Translations under genes and position numbers: made by a program | Assembly: GCA_900556695.1 (NCBI GenBank) | Contig: USQA01000077.1 | Span: forward strand, 1 to 5,975 | DNA: 5,975 bases | DNA from: an uncultured Clostridium sp. | Lineage (GTDB): Bacteria; Bacillota; Clostridia; TANB77; CAG-508 | Direction of reading: 5' to 3' | Shown: positions 1-5,220 of the stretch, one piece after another | How the letters are laid out: every line of letters begins with the position of its first letter | Position numbering within the stretch: position 1 is the stretch's first letter | The notes under the pieces: generated by a model | The model's database searches: none | What the model was told of the DNA's origin: nothing | Seen by the model: the letters and a program-made list of their open reading frames with translations, nothing else

Positions 1-2
1 AA

Positions 3-38
3 GATGGAGACATTATGTTCTTCAAGTTTAATGTTTAA
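3..38 (+). CDS. ychF: C-terminal tail of an upstream gene, probably YchF (Obg-family ATPase), partial
   Basis: Only the final eleven codons and the stop lie in the window; they read DGDIMFFKFNV followed by TAA. This closely resembles the C-terminal end of the TGS domain of YchF, which in many bacteria ends in a DGD-(I/V)-M-x-F-(R/K)-FNV pattern. YchF is a conserved cytoplasmic ATP-hydrolysing P-loop protein that associates with ribosomes and affects oxidative-stress responses. The stop codon shares its last base with the ATG of the sortase gene (TAATG), so the two are probably translated from one message. The identification rests on a very short peptide and on recall of the family, so it is likely but not secure. 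Confidence 0.65.
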   Translation, partial: DGDIMFFKFNV

Positions 39-790
39 TGAAAGAAAAAATACGAAAAGTTATTCTTGTTATTAGTGTTTGTGTCTTTGTTTTTTCTGCT
101 TTTCAATTAGGTAAGATTTTCTATGATTATTATATGATAGAAAAAGAAACAAATGATATTGTTGATACTTATGTAGAAGAACCTCAAGATGATAAAGATC
201 CCCTTCATAGAGTTATTCATTTTAAAGAATTACAAAAAAACAATAGTGATGTTATTAGCTGGTTATATATTCCTGATACAAAGATAGATGAACCTATTTT
301 AAAAGGAAAAGATAATGACAGTTATCTTTATACTGATATATATAAGAAAAGCAATAAAGCTGGGGCTATTTTTATAGATAAAATCAATGAAAAAGATTTT
401 AAAGATGATAATACAATTATTTATGGCCATAATATGAAAAATGGTTCTCGTTTTCATGATTTAAGATATTTTGTAGAGAATGATTATTTTCAGGAACATT
501 CATTGATCTATATATACTTACCTGATGGAACTGTTAATATTTATGATGCATTTGCTTCTACAATTATTGATGCAAATAGTGATTTATATGCTAAAGGAAT
601 CAATTATAAAAAATATATAGAAAGTATTCAGGATGTTGCTAAAGTGTATAAAGAAGTGAGTGATAAAGAAGCTCCTTTAGCAATGCTAAGTACATGCTAT
701 AATGGCACTGACAATCGTTATGTTGTCTATGGAAGATTAAAAGAAAATGTAAAGACTGATGTTTCTGTGTCAAGAGTGGGAGGCAAGTAA
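38..790 (+). CDS. srtB: Class B sortase
   Basis: Membrane-anchored cysteine transpeptidase of 250 aa, the usual class B length. Class B sortases cleave a sorting signal in exported proteins and join them to peptidoglycan or to pilus partners on the outer face of the membrane. A single N-terminal signal anchor covers about residues 7-27, with Lys/Arg before it (N-in, catalytic domain outside). The core starts near residue 60 with a WLYIPDTKIDEPIL segment typical of the class. The catalytic triad is visible as His131 (IIYGHNMKNGS), Cys220 in LSTC (217-220) and Arg227 in NRYVVYGRL. No Shine-Dalgarno sequence precedes the ATG; the TAATG overlap with the preceding stop points to translational coupling. 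No substrate with an obvious sorting signal is encoded in this window. A hairpin terminator follows within 70 bp. The family call is firm; subclass assignment beyond B is not attempted. Confidence 0.93.
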   Translation: MKEKIRKVILVISVCVFVFSAFQLGKIFYDYYMIEKETNDIVDTYVEEPQDDKDPLHRVIHFKELQKNNSDVISWLYIPDTKIDEPILKGKDNDSYLYTDIYKKSNKAGAIFIDKINEKDFKDDNTIIYGHNMKNGSRFHDLRYFVENDYFQEHSLIYIYLPDGTVNIYDAFASTIIDANSDLYAKGINYKKYIESIQDVAKVYKEVSDKEAPLAMLSTCYNGTDNRYVVYGRLKENVKTDVSVSRVGGK

Positions 791-793
791 TTA

Positions 794-863
794 AATTGGT
801 TTTTACTCACTTTTGGGTAAAAGGAATATCTGAACAGTACAAAAAACTGTACTGTTTTTTTCT
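794..863 (+). repeat. Left terminal inverted repeat of the IS
   Basis: Matches the reverse complement of 2863-2932 at 63 of 70 positions by eye. Mismatches are at 802, 809, 810, three in the hairpin loop (843, 844, 847) and one at 860. The central block 811-842 is identical. AATT at the extreme ends may be chance, so the true tip could be 798. The inner part is a terminator hairpin. Confidence 0.85.
833..861 (+). terminator. Rho-independent terminator inside the left IS end, downstream of the sortase gene
   Basis: The 8-bp perfect stem AACAGTAC (833-840) pairs with GTACTGTT (849-856) around an 8-nt loop, and a run of seven T (855-861) follows. Reading rightwards, it would end the sortase transcript and keep it from entering the transposase gene. 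It is part of the inverted repeat, so it arrived with the element. Confidence 0.85.
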
Positions 864-892
864 GGATATCTATTTCTTATATTTGGGTATTT

Positions 893-924
893 TGATATAA
901 TAGATATATAGGATGGTGTTATTC
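893..924 (+). promoter_or_regulatory. Extended -10 promoter and ribosome binding site of the transposase gene
   Basis: TGATATAAT at 893-901 is a perfect extended -10 element (TG at 893-894, TATAAT at 896-901). The matching -35 (TTTCTT, 873-878, 17-bp spacing) is weak, as often with extended -10 promoters. AGGATGGTG at 910-918 sits 6 nt before the ATG at 925. The upstream ATG at 913 lies inside this ribosome-binding sequence and only about 5 nt after the likely transcription start, so 925 is the better start. Confidence 0.7.
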
Positions 925-2011
925 ATGAAATATAATGAAATTGATTTAAATGAAAAGTTGTTTGGTGATGACTTTATTGTCTATGACTGGAAAGAAGATA
1001 CCGATAAAATAATTATCTATGTCAAGGCGACTTCTCATGATGATGTATGTCCTGTTTGTGGTGCTCCTACATATACACTTCATAATACTTATCACAGAGT
1101 CATACAGACTTACCCTATTCGAGGCAAAAAAACTTGTTTGGATGTCATTACCTATAAGTACAACTGTACGAATATTGAATGTGATAGGAAGGTCATTATG
1201 CAGAATCTCCCATTCGTGACTTCCTATCAAAGAAGAACCGATGAACTTAACTGCCTGATATTGGCTGTTTCCATGTTTGTGAGCAATGAAGGTGCAAGCA
1301 AAGTATTAGGACTGCTAGGGGTAACAATCAGTAATGATTCCATCAAAAGAGTACTGGATAAGATTGTCATTGAAGATCATTATGATGTTGAGCAGGTAGG
1401 TATTGATGATGTGGCTATAAGAAAGGGACAAACATATGCAACTGCAGTCTATGATATGGAGGAACATCATCTGATTGCACTTCTTGATGGAAGAGACAAG
1501 GAAACGGTAACAAAATGGCTAGAAAGTCATAAGAAGATAAAAATAGCGACTCGTGACAGAGCCAGTGCCTACGCTTCTGCAATTAATGAGATTCTGCCAG
1601 AATGTATACAGATAGCTAACCGTTTTCATCTTCTTCAGAACCTTATTGATAGAATGAAAGAAATATTCAAGGAAGAAATACCAGAAATGATATTCATAAA
1701 AGATGGAAAAATCATGGATGAGATGCCAAAAAAAGAAGCAGTACTGAAAATTGCTCCTAGTTCTGATGAACTGAATAAATTGAATTATGATAACAGTGAA
1801 CCAGTTGATGAAAGCGGAAATATCATAGACTTTGATAAAAGCTGTACTGACAAGAATGATAAGTCCCATCAAAGACATGCAGAAAGCCATAAAAAAACAA
1901 AGATTAATTAGAGATATACAGAGAAGATGAACCGACCTGAATAAAAAGAGATACAAGACAATAATGGTTGAATTTGAAGTGTCGCAGCTAACTGTCAAGA
2001 AATATATTCAA
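925..2011 (+). pseudogene. ISL3-family transposase, frameshifted and truncated
   Basis: The open part, 925-1911, encodes 328 aa of an ISL3-type DDE transposase, against roughly 400-550 aa for intact members. Counting from the ATG at 925, the N-terminal zinc-binding domain shows CxxC (Cys42, Cys45) and CxxxxC (Cys81, Cys86). The catalytic core shows GIDDVAIRKG (first Asp about 161) and TRDRASAY (second Asp about 211), followed by the NRFHLLQNL helix; family members I recall have ADRFHL, so Asn here may be decay. An A7 run at 1891-1897 shifts the frame and translation stops at 1909-1911. In the +1 frame the protein resumes (RLIRDIQRR), hits TGA at 1928-1930, then continues with a helix-turn-helix piece (EFEVSQLTVKKYI) up to about 2008. 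The C-terminal catalytic Glu region is missing. Adjoining istB sequence starts at once in the same frame. Confidence 0.85.
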
Positions 2012-2569
2012 AGGAGATCAAATGTTAAGATGTCAAATGCCACAGTCAGCGATATTAGATTCTATCCTGATAGAGAAATAGATAAAGTTATGACAGCGAA
2101 ACTAGCATCGTGTGATTATATTCATGATCATCTTAATATTATTGTGATTGGAGCAACAGGTGCCGGAAAAACATTTTACGTCTCTGCCCTGGGCAATGAA
2201 GCATACAAGAAAGCAATCAATGTTAGATATATAAGACTTCCTGATCTGCTGTATGATTTAGATCAGGCAAGAAATAAAGATAACTATAAAAAGAAGCTAA
2301 GAGCATTGTCAAGAATTGAACTGCTTATCATTGATGAATTTTTATTGACACCAACAACGACTGCTCAGCAGTCAGATATACTGGAATTACTTGAATTGAG
2401 ATATAATACTCATTCAACAATATTTGCATCACAGTTTCTGCCACAGGGATGGCATTAGAATTTAGGTGGTGGTGCAGTAGCCGATGTCATTCTCGATAGA
2501 ATAATTGCAAACTCCTATCTGATTCATATAAAAGGCTCTAAATCGATGAGAGTAAGAGAAAATGAGTAA
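2009..2569 (+). pseudogene. istB: IS21-type IstB transposition ATPase, N-terminally truncated, with an internal stop
   Basis: IstB is the AAA+ partner of the IS21 transposase IstA and helps choose the target and assemble the transposition complex. The reading frame from about 2012 gives an IstB-like sequence: VSDIRFYPDREIDK, LASCDYIHDHLNII, Walker A GATGAGKT (2150-2173), RYIRLPDLL, Walker B LLIIDE (2321-2338), STIFASQF and GWH. TAG at 2456-2458 replaces what is normally Glu (GAG to TAG needs one change). The same frame then carries on with NLGGGAVADVILDRIIANSY and ends at TAA 2567-2569. The first 60-70 residues of a roughly 250-aa family and any istA gene are missing. The open stretch from ATG 1964 to 2458 begins with codons of the ISL3 transposase, so that start is not a natural istB start. 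Almost certainly non-functional. Confidence 0.85.
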
Positions 2570-2862
2570 TTAGAATATTTAAAGATAATCATAGTGCATA
2601 TTCGCCCATGATTTAAACTAATTACAAAAAAAGAGAATTCAAAATCATTGTATTAACTAATGAAATTTGAATCCTCACTTTTATATACTTGAAAACAAAT
2701 TTAAACATTCTTTTTCAATGAAATATAATTTTGTCACTTTAATTAACACACTATCATCATTTGATTAACATAGTGCATGCAATAGACTGAAATATTCATA
2801 GGAAATGTTATGTCCCATTTTTAATGAATAATATTGATTTTAATTTATCAGATTTATTAAAA
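2570..2862. other. Gene-free remnant between istB and the right IS end
   Basis: No reading frame of useful length and no recognisable ISL3 or IS21 protein fragment is seen on either strand. It holds one hairpin with a T-run (2626-2676). A 10-bp word, CATAGTGCAT, occurs at 2590-2599 and again at 2769-2778, 179 bp apart. It may include the old right end of the IS21 contributor, but I cannot place such an end. Confidence 0.5.
2626..2676 (-). terminator. Hairpin terminator, T-run on the - strand, possibly bidirectional
   Basis: GAGAATTCAAA (2633-2643) pairs with TTTGAATCCTC (2666-2676) at 10 of 11 positions around a 22-nt loop. Seven A at 2626-2632 give a clean T7 tail on the - strand. The + strand has only ACTTTTAT after the stem, a weaker tail that could still serve the istB transcript. 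No - strand gene lies between this site and the right IS end, so its - orientation has no obvious client. Confidence 0.55.
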
Positions 2863-2893
2863 AGATAAAAACAGTACAATTGCTTGTACTGTT
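2859..2893 (-). terminator. Rho-independent terminator inside the right IS end, downstream of the - strand operon
   Basis: The stem AACAGTAC (2870-2877) and GTACTGTT (2886-2893) is perfect over 8 bp with an 8-nt loop. Read leftwards it is followed by a T-rich tail (2871 down to 2859). It is the mirror copy of the hairpin at 833-861 and would stop transcripts coming from the 63-aa protein gene. No better terminator is visible in the 100 bp before it. Confidence 0.75.
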
Positions 2894-2932
2894 CAGATAT
2901 TCCTTTTACCCAAAAACGAGTAAGAACCAATT
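2863..2932 (-). repeat. Right terminal inverted repeat of the IS
   Basis: Inverted partner of 794-863, matching at about 63 of 70 positions. The loop of the internal hairpin differs (AAGCAATT against AAAAAACT on the left, read in the same sense), while the stem is kept exactly. The outer tip is probably the CC at 2927-2928. Confidence 0.85.
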
Positions 2933-2994
2933 ATTTTCCTATCCAGTTTTAGTATAGAACAAAGACTGGTGAATTATTCTTATTTAATTCATTT

Positions 2995-3186
2995 TTATTT
3001 CGTTTTAGTAGGTTCACTAGAATTTTTTTTAAAAAAACCTATTAACAGAATAATTATACCAACAATTTCCATAAAAAGTCCTAAAAACATATACATATTT
3101 GCATCGGTTGTATAACCAACTATATAGTTGCAAATAGAGAAGAGTAAAATTCCAATCCCTAAAAGCAATATTTTTATTTGTTCCAT
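2995..3186 (-). CDS. Small two-helix membrane protein, last gene of the operon, unknown function
   Basis: 63 aa with two hydrophobic helices (about residues 4-24 and 32-52) joined by a short polar turn (GYTTDAN) and a charged tail (FFKKNSSEPTKTK). The Lys-rich tail suggests both ends are cytoplasmic. The start follows the stop of the 301-aa secreted protein gene by 3 nt, and its ribosome binding site (AAGGTGAG) lies inside that gene's last codons, so the two are almost surely co-translated. Small double-spanning proteins right after a secreted product are sometimes immunity or export helpers; that is a guess from position only. I recognise no family motif. Transcription probably ends in the right IS terminator about 100 bp further on. 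Confidence 0.75.
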   Translation of the reverse strand: MEQIKILLLGIGILLFSICNYIVGYTTDANMYMFLGLFMEIVGIIILLIGFFKKNSSEPTKTK

Positions 3187-3189
3187 AAT

Positions 3190-4095
3190 TTAGCTCACCT
3201 TGTGTCCGTCATATCTGTATCGTACAGAGTATGTTTCCTCATTTTGGGTTGTCCATCCAAAACTCATACCAATACTTGGTCCTGATCCAGAAAAAGAAAC
3301 AGATGGAGTTCCAGTTACTACACTATGACCATATCCAAATTTAAGGTAAACTTCATAAATTGTATTGGATACAACTGCATCTAATACTAGCTTTCCAGAT
3401 CCATAATATGTCCAATATGACATACCACTTCCCATATTATACCCCATATCGAATTGGATTTTTGCAGCTCTATATTCGTGAATAGGATTCCATTTATAAG
3501 TAGTGTCTTTCATATTTGGTGCTCCACCTGTGGATTTATATTTTACAGTAAGAAATGATGATGATTTATTGATTGCGACATTTACAGGACTTCCATTAGA
3601 ACCAGTTGCTGACCAAGTTGCTGCTAAAAGATCATCTTGGATAAAAATTGGACATGATGACCATCTAAATGAATAATTAAATGTGTATTTAGATTTAGAT
3701 GCTATTGCACTTCCTAATACTAGATTAAGGGTCGCTCCACGGATTTCTTTAATTATTTCATCTTCGTTTATATTTTTTTTGCTTAAACTAACTCTTAATT
3801 GTTTAATATCGTTATCACTATAACCCATATCTTTTAATTGTTCATTACTAAGTTTTGCTCTTTCTTGTAGTTCGCTAATTAAATCAAAATTTTTAATATA
3901 TTTTATTTGATCAGGAGTCATTCCTTTTGAAATTAATTCCTCATTTGTTTGAGATTTTAATTCCTTGAAATATTCTAATTCTGATATTTCATACTCTAGT
4001 AACTCTTCATTGGTTTTTGCATTTACTGATGAGATAGGACTTATCATTAAACAAATAGTACAAACAATACTTAAATATTTTCCTAATTTTTTCAT
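3190..4095 (-). CDS. Secreted protein with N-terminal helical repeats and a beta-rich C-terminal domain, unknown function
   Basis: 301 aa. A clear Sec signal peptide ends in VNA at residues 24-26, with no lipobox, sorting signal or C-terminal anchor, so the protein is probably released or loosely surface-bound. Residues 27-118 are charged and helical. They contain three related pieces beginning TNEEL (28), TNEEL (50) and SNEQL (83); the last two continue as G-(M/Y)-(T/S)-xxx-I-K. Residues 135-301 are rich in Ser, Gly, Tyr and Thr, look beta-stranded and end in a glycine-rich SFSGSGPSIGMSFGW segment. The mature part has one Cys (148). It shares a short motif, LTVKYK then DTTYK (182-201), with the 200-aa secreted protein upstream. 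The start has AGGGA 6 nt upstream, directly beside a 25-nt hairpin. I do not recognise the family; a pore-forming or cell-wall-binding effector are both open options. Confidence 0.85.
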   Translation of the reverse strand: MKKLGKYLSIVCTICLMISPISSVNAKTNEELLEYEISELEYFKELKSQTNEELISKGMTPDQIKYIKNFDLISELQERAKLSNEQLKDMGYSDNDIKQLRVSLSKKNINEDEIIKEIRGATLNLVLGSAIASKSKYTFNYSFRWSSCPIFIQDDLLAATWSATGSNGSPVNVAINKSSSFLTVKYKSTGGAPNMKDTTYKWNPIHEYRAAKIQFDMGYNMGSGMSYWTYYGSGKLVLDAVVSNTIYEVYLKFGYGHSVVTGTPSVSFSGSGPSIGMSFGWTTQNEETYSVRYRYDGHKVS

Positions 4096-4107
4096 TTGTG
4101 ATCCCTA

Positions 4108-4132
4108 TATATCAATATGAAATATTGATATA
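4108..4132 (-). promoter_or_regulatory. Hairpin or dyad abutting the ribosome binding site of the 301-aa protein gene
   Basis: TATATCAATAT and ATATTGATATA form a perfect 11-bp inverted repeat around GAA. It ends 1 nt before the AGGGA ribosome binding site at 4102-4106. It could be a protein operator, a 5' mRNA-stabilising hairpin, or a structure tuning initiation; the all-A/T stem with one G-C pair would be weak as RNA. Confidence 0.5.
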
Positions 4133-4212
4133 ATACCTTTCCCTAACTATTAGAAGATAGTATTAAATTGTATTTCAGCTCCTCTCCATACATCATTTAT
4201 CTCTATATATAA

Positions 4213-4241
4213 ACTATATCAAATTTTCTTGTTTTTTAAAA
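4213..4241 (-). promoter_or_regulatory. Predicted promoter for the 301-aa and 63-aa protein genes
   Basis: On the - strand, TGATATAGT (4221-4213) is an extended -10 element with TATAGT at 4218-4213. Seventeen bases upstream is a poor -35, TTTTAA (4241-4236), which lies within the left arm of the large palindrome. Transcription would start near 4206 and leave a leader of about 110 nt. Other A/T-rich -10 candidates exist nearby. Confidence 0.45.
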
Positions 4242-4271
4242 GTACTTTTTATTAAAAAGTACTTTTAAAAA
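4233..4271. promoter_or_regulatory. 18-bp perfect inverted repeat with two AAAAGTACTTTT palindromes, candidate operator
   Basis: 4233-4250 and 4254-4271 are exact inverted copies around ATT. Each arm contains the self-complementary 12-mer AAAAGTACTTTT (4238-4249 and 4255-4266), with start points 17 bp apart. Two adjacent dyads suit two dimers of a winged-helix regulator bound nearly two helical turns apart. The left arm covers the predicted -35 of the 301-aa gene. As RNA it could also act as part of a terminator for the 200-aa protein gene, so operator and terminator roles are not exclusive. Confidence 0.5.
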
Positions 4272-4300
4272 TATAATTTCTCTATCTGTATAGAGAAATT
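4267..4300 (-). terminator. Putative terminator of the 200-aa secreted protein gene
   Basis: Read on the - strand, AATTTCTCTAT (4300-4290) pairs perfectly over 11 bp with ATAGAGAAATT (4285-4275) around a 4-nt loop. ATATTTTT follows down to 4267. It begins 10 nt after the stop codon. The stem is AT-rich, so termination may be partial and the two parts of the operon may be co-transcribed. Confidence 0.55.
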
Positions 4301-4310
4301 TATTAAAAAA

Positions 4311-4913
4311 TTAAAGATTAAAGTTTACTGTATATGATTTATTATTAGCAATACCTGTTGTTGTAATTACTCGTCCTTTTGCAATAACCCTATATGTCTT
4401 GTTAGAATTCAAAAATTGCCCAGAATAACTACTCATTTCAAAAAACATTATACTACTTACTCGTGATACAGTAACGATTGGTTTATAACTTGTATCGAAT
4501 TTAGAACCACTATATTTATATTTTAATGTCATTTTATTATTTCCATTAAAGAACAACATTGTTTTTGATCCAATAGTAGAACGTGAATTAATCCATATTT
4601 TTGTATTAATAACATTCTCTGATGTATATACTAATTCATCAATCAATGATTTTTTAAATGATCCAATATCTTGTGTAGTAATAAACTTAATATACTGTTT
4701 ATAATTTGAGCTAAATTTTTCTTTTAGTTCACTATTGAGAAAATCATTTTCATCTAAAATATAGTAGTTTGTATTATATTTTTGATTGATTTTTTCAATT
4801 TCTTGAGTATAGAGATTAAGTTCACATTTGTATTCTCTTGAGTATGCACTTACATAATTGAGATTAAATAAAATGGAAATAAATAGAAAAGCTATAGTAA
4901 TAATTTTTTTCAT
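4311..4913 (-). CDS. Secreted 200-aa protein, beta-rich C-terminal half, unknown function
   Basis: A Sec signal peptide covers residues 1-23 (cleavage after VSA). No lipobox, anchor or sorting signal is present. The mature N-terminal half (about 24-100) is charged and probably helical. The second half is beta-rich and lacks clear catalytic motifs. One Cys (30) remains after export. Residues 128-144 (KMTLKYK then DTSYK) resemble residues 181-201 of the 301-aa secreted protein, with the same order and similar spacing, so the two may share a domain. The start overlaps the stop of the regulator gene as ATGA, and AGGAGG (4926-4921) stands 7 nt upstream, so translation should be strong and coupled. 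I recognise no named family. The link with a regulator and membrane protein suggests it is made on a signal. Confidence 0.83.
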   Translation of the reverse strand: MKKIITIAFLFISILFNLNYVSAYSREYKCELNLYTQEIEKINQKYNTNYYILDENDFLNSELKEKFSSNYKQYIKFITTQDIGSFKKSLIDELVYTSENVINTKIWINSRSTIGSKTMLFFNGNNKMTLKYKYSGSKFDTSYKPIVTVSRVSSIMFFEMSSYSGQFLNSNKTYRVIAKGRVITTTGIANNKSYTVNFNL

Positions 4914-5212
4914 ATCTTATCCTCCTGGTTGACTACATTATTTAATAATTTTATATAATTTACAAATTCTTCTCTCCCTTTTTCAGTTAAACTGTAAGTG
5001 GTTTGAGGTTTGTTATTGACAAATTCCTTATTTGTTAATATAAAGCCTTCACTCAATAATTTTTTTGTATGCGTTGCCATATTACCATCACTACAGTTGC
5101 ATACTTCTTTTAATTCATTATAGGTAAGGCTTGAAATATATAAACTAGATATCATTTGCACTCTAATTATTGATTCAAATACTTTAGAATAATTTATGAT
5201 TTTATTTTTCAT
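4910..5212 (-). CDS. Winged-helix transcriptional regulator (HTH_34/MarR-like)
   Basis: 100 aa, the size of a stand-alone winged-helix domain. Residues about 10-30 (VFESIIRVQMISSLY) form the first helix. The helix-turn-helix follows in YNELKEVCNCSDGNMATHTKKLLSEGFI, then a wing in KPQTTYSLTEKGREEF and a final dimerisation-type helix (VNYIKLLNNVV). The TDGN/SDGN-x-x-x-H-x-x-K-L pattern is typical of the HTH_34 type that often sits beside small membrane proteins in Firmicutes. No ligand-binding or sensor domain and no Cys pair for metal or redox sensing stand out (two Cys, in CNC). The start follows the membrane protein stop by 8 nt with a poor ribosome binding site, and its end overlaps the next gene. 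It probably controls its own operon or the downstream promoter with the AAAAGTACTTTT dyads. Confidence 0.88.
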   Translation of the reverse strand: MKNKIINYSKVFESIIRVQMISSLYISSLTYNELKEVCNCSDGNMATHTKKLLSEGFILTNKEFVNNKPQTTYSLTEKGREEFVNYIKLLNNVVNQEDKI

Positions 5213-5220
5213 TATTAATA

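Larger units (their letters stand above)
794..2932. mobile_element. Decayed chimeric insertion sequence: ISL3-type ends and transposase with an IS21-type istB remnant
   Basis: The unit is bounded by inverted repeats 794-863 and 2863-2932 and holds a broken ISL3-family transposase, a truncated istB and about 290 bp without genes. If the repeat begins at the GG of GGTT (798 and 2928), as many ISL3 ends do, the 8-bp flanks are ATTAAATT and AATTATTT. They match at 5 of 8 positions, so any target duplication is eroded or absent; ISL3 elements normally make 8-bp duplications. The inside looks less AT-rich than the genes to its right. It lies 3-8 bp after the sortase stop and about 60 bp past the last gene of the - strand operon, so no neighbouring gene is visibly broken. 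With both transposition proteins damaged it cannot move by itself. That the ends belong to the ISL3 parent is inferred from their pairing and from the transposase starting next to the left one. Confidence 0.75.

Noticed and set aside
1019..1219. 66-aa open frame on the + strand in another frame
   Set aside because: Overlaps the real transposase frame that contains the CxxC motifs; no independent signal.
946..1230. 94-aa open frame on the - strand
   Set aside because: Lies opposite a well-supported zinc-binding transposase region and has no family-like motifs or ribosome binding site; it is a shadow frame.
1519..1998. 159-aa open frame on the - strand
   Set aside because: Antisense to the transposase; Phe/Tyr-rich composition comes from reading A-rich codons backwards.
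790..2936. Perfect 8-bp target-site duplication flanking the IS
   Set aside because: With the tip at 798/2928 the flanks match at only 5 of 8 positions, and other tip choices do not match better.
2943..2969. CCAGT...ACTGG hairpin as terminator of the 63-aa gene
   Set aside because: Only 5 bp of firm stem, an 17-nt loop and no T-run on the - strand side; the IS-end hairpin is far better.
4233..4300. CRISPR-like or tandem repeat array
   Set aside because: Only two copies of a 12-mer and one unrelated hairpin; no spacers and no array structure.
3190..4913. Possibility that the secreted proteins are substrates of the sortase at 38-790
   Set aside because: Neither protein has a C-terminal sorting motif, hydrophobic stretch and positive tail; both end right after the beta domain.
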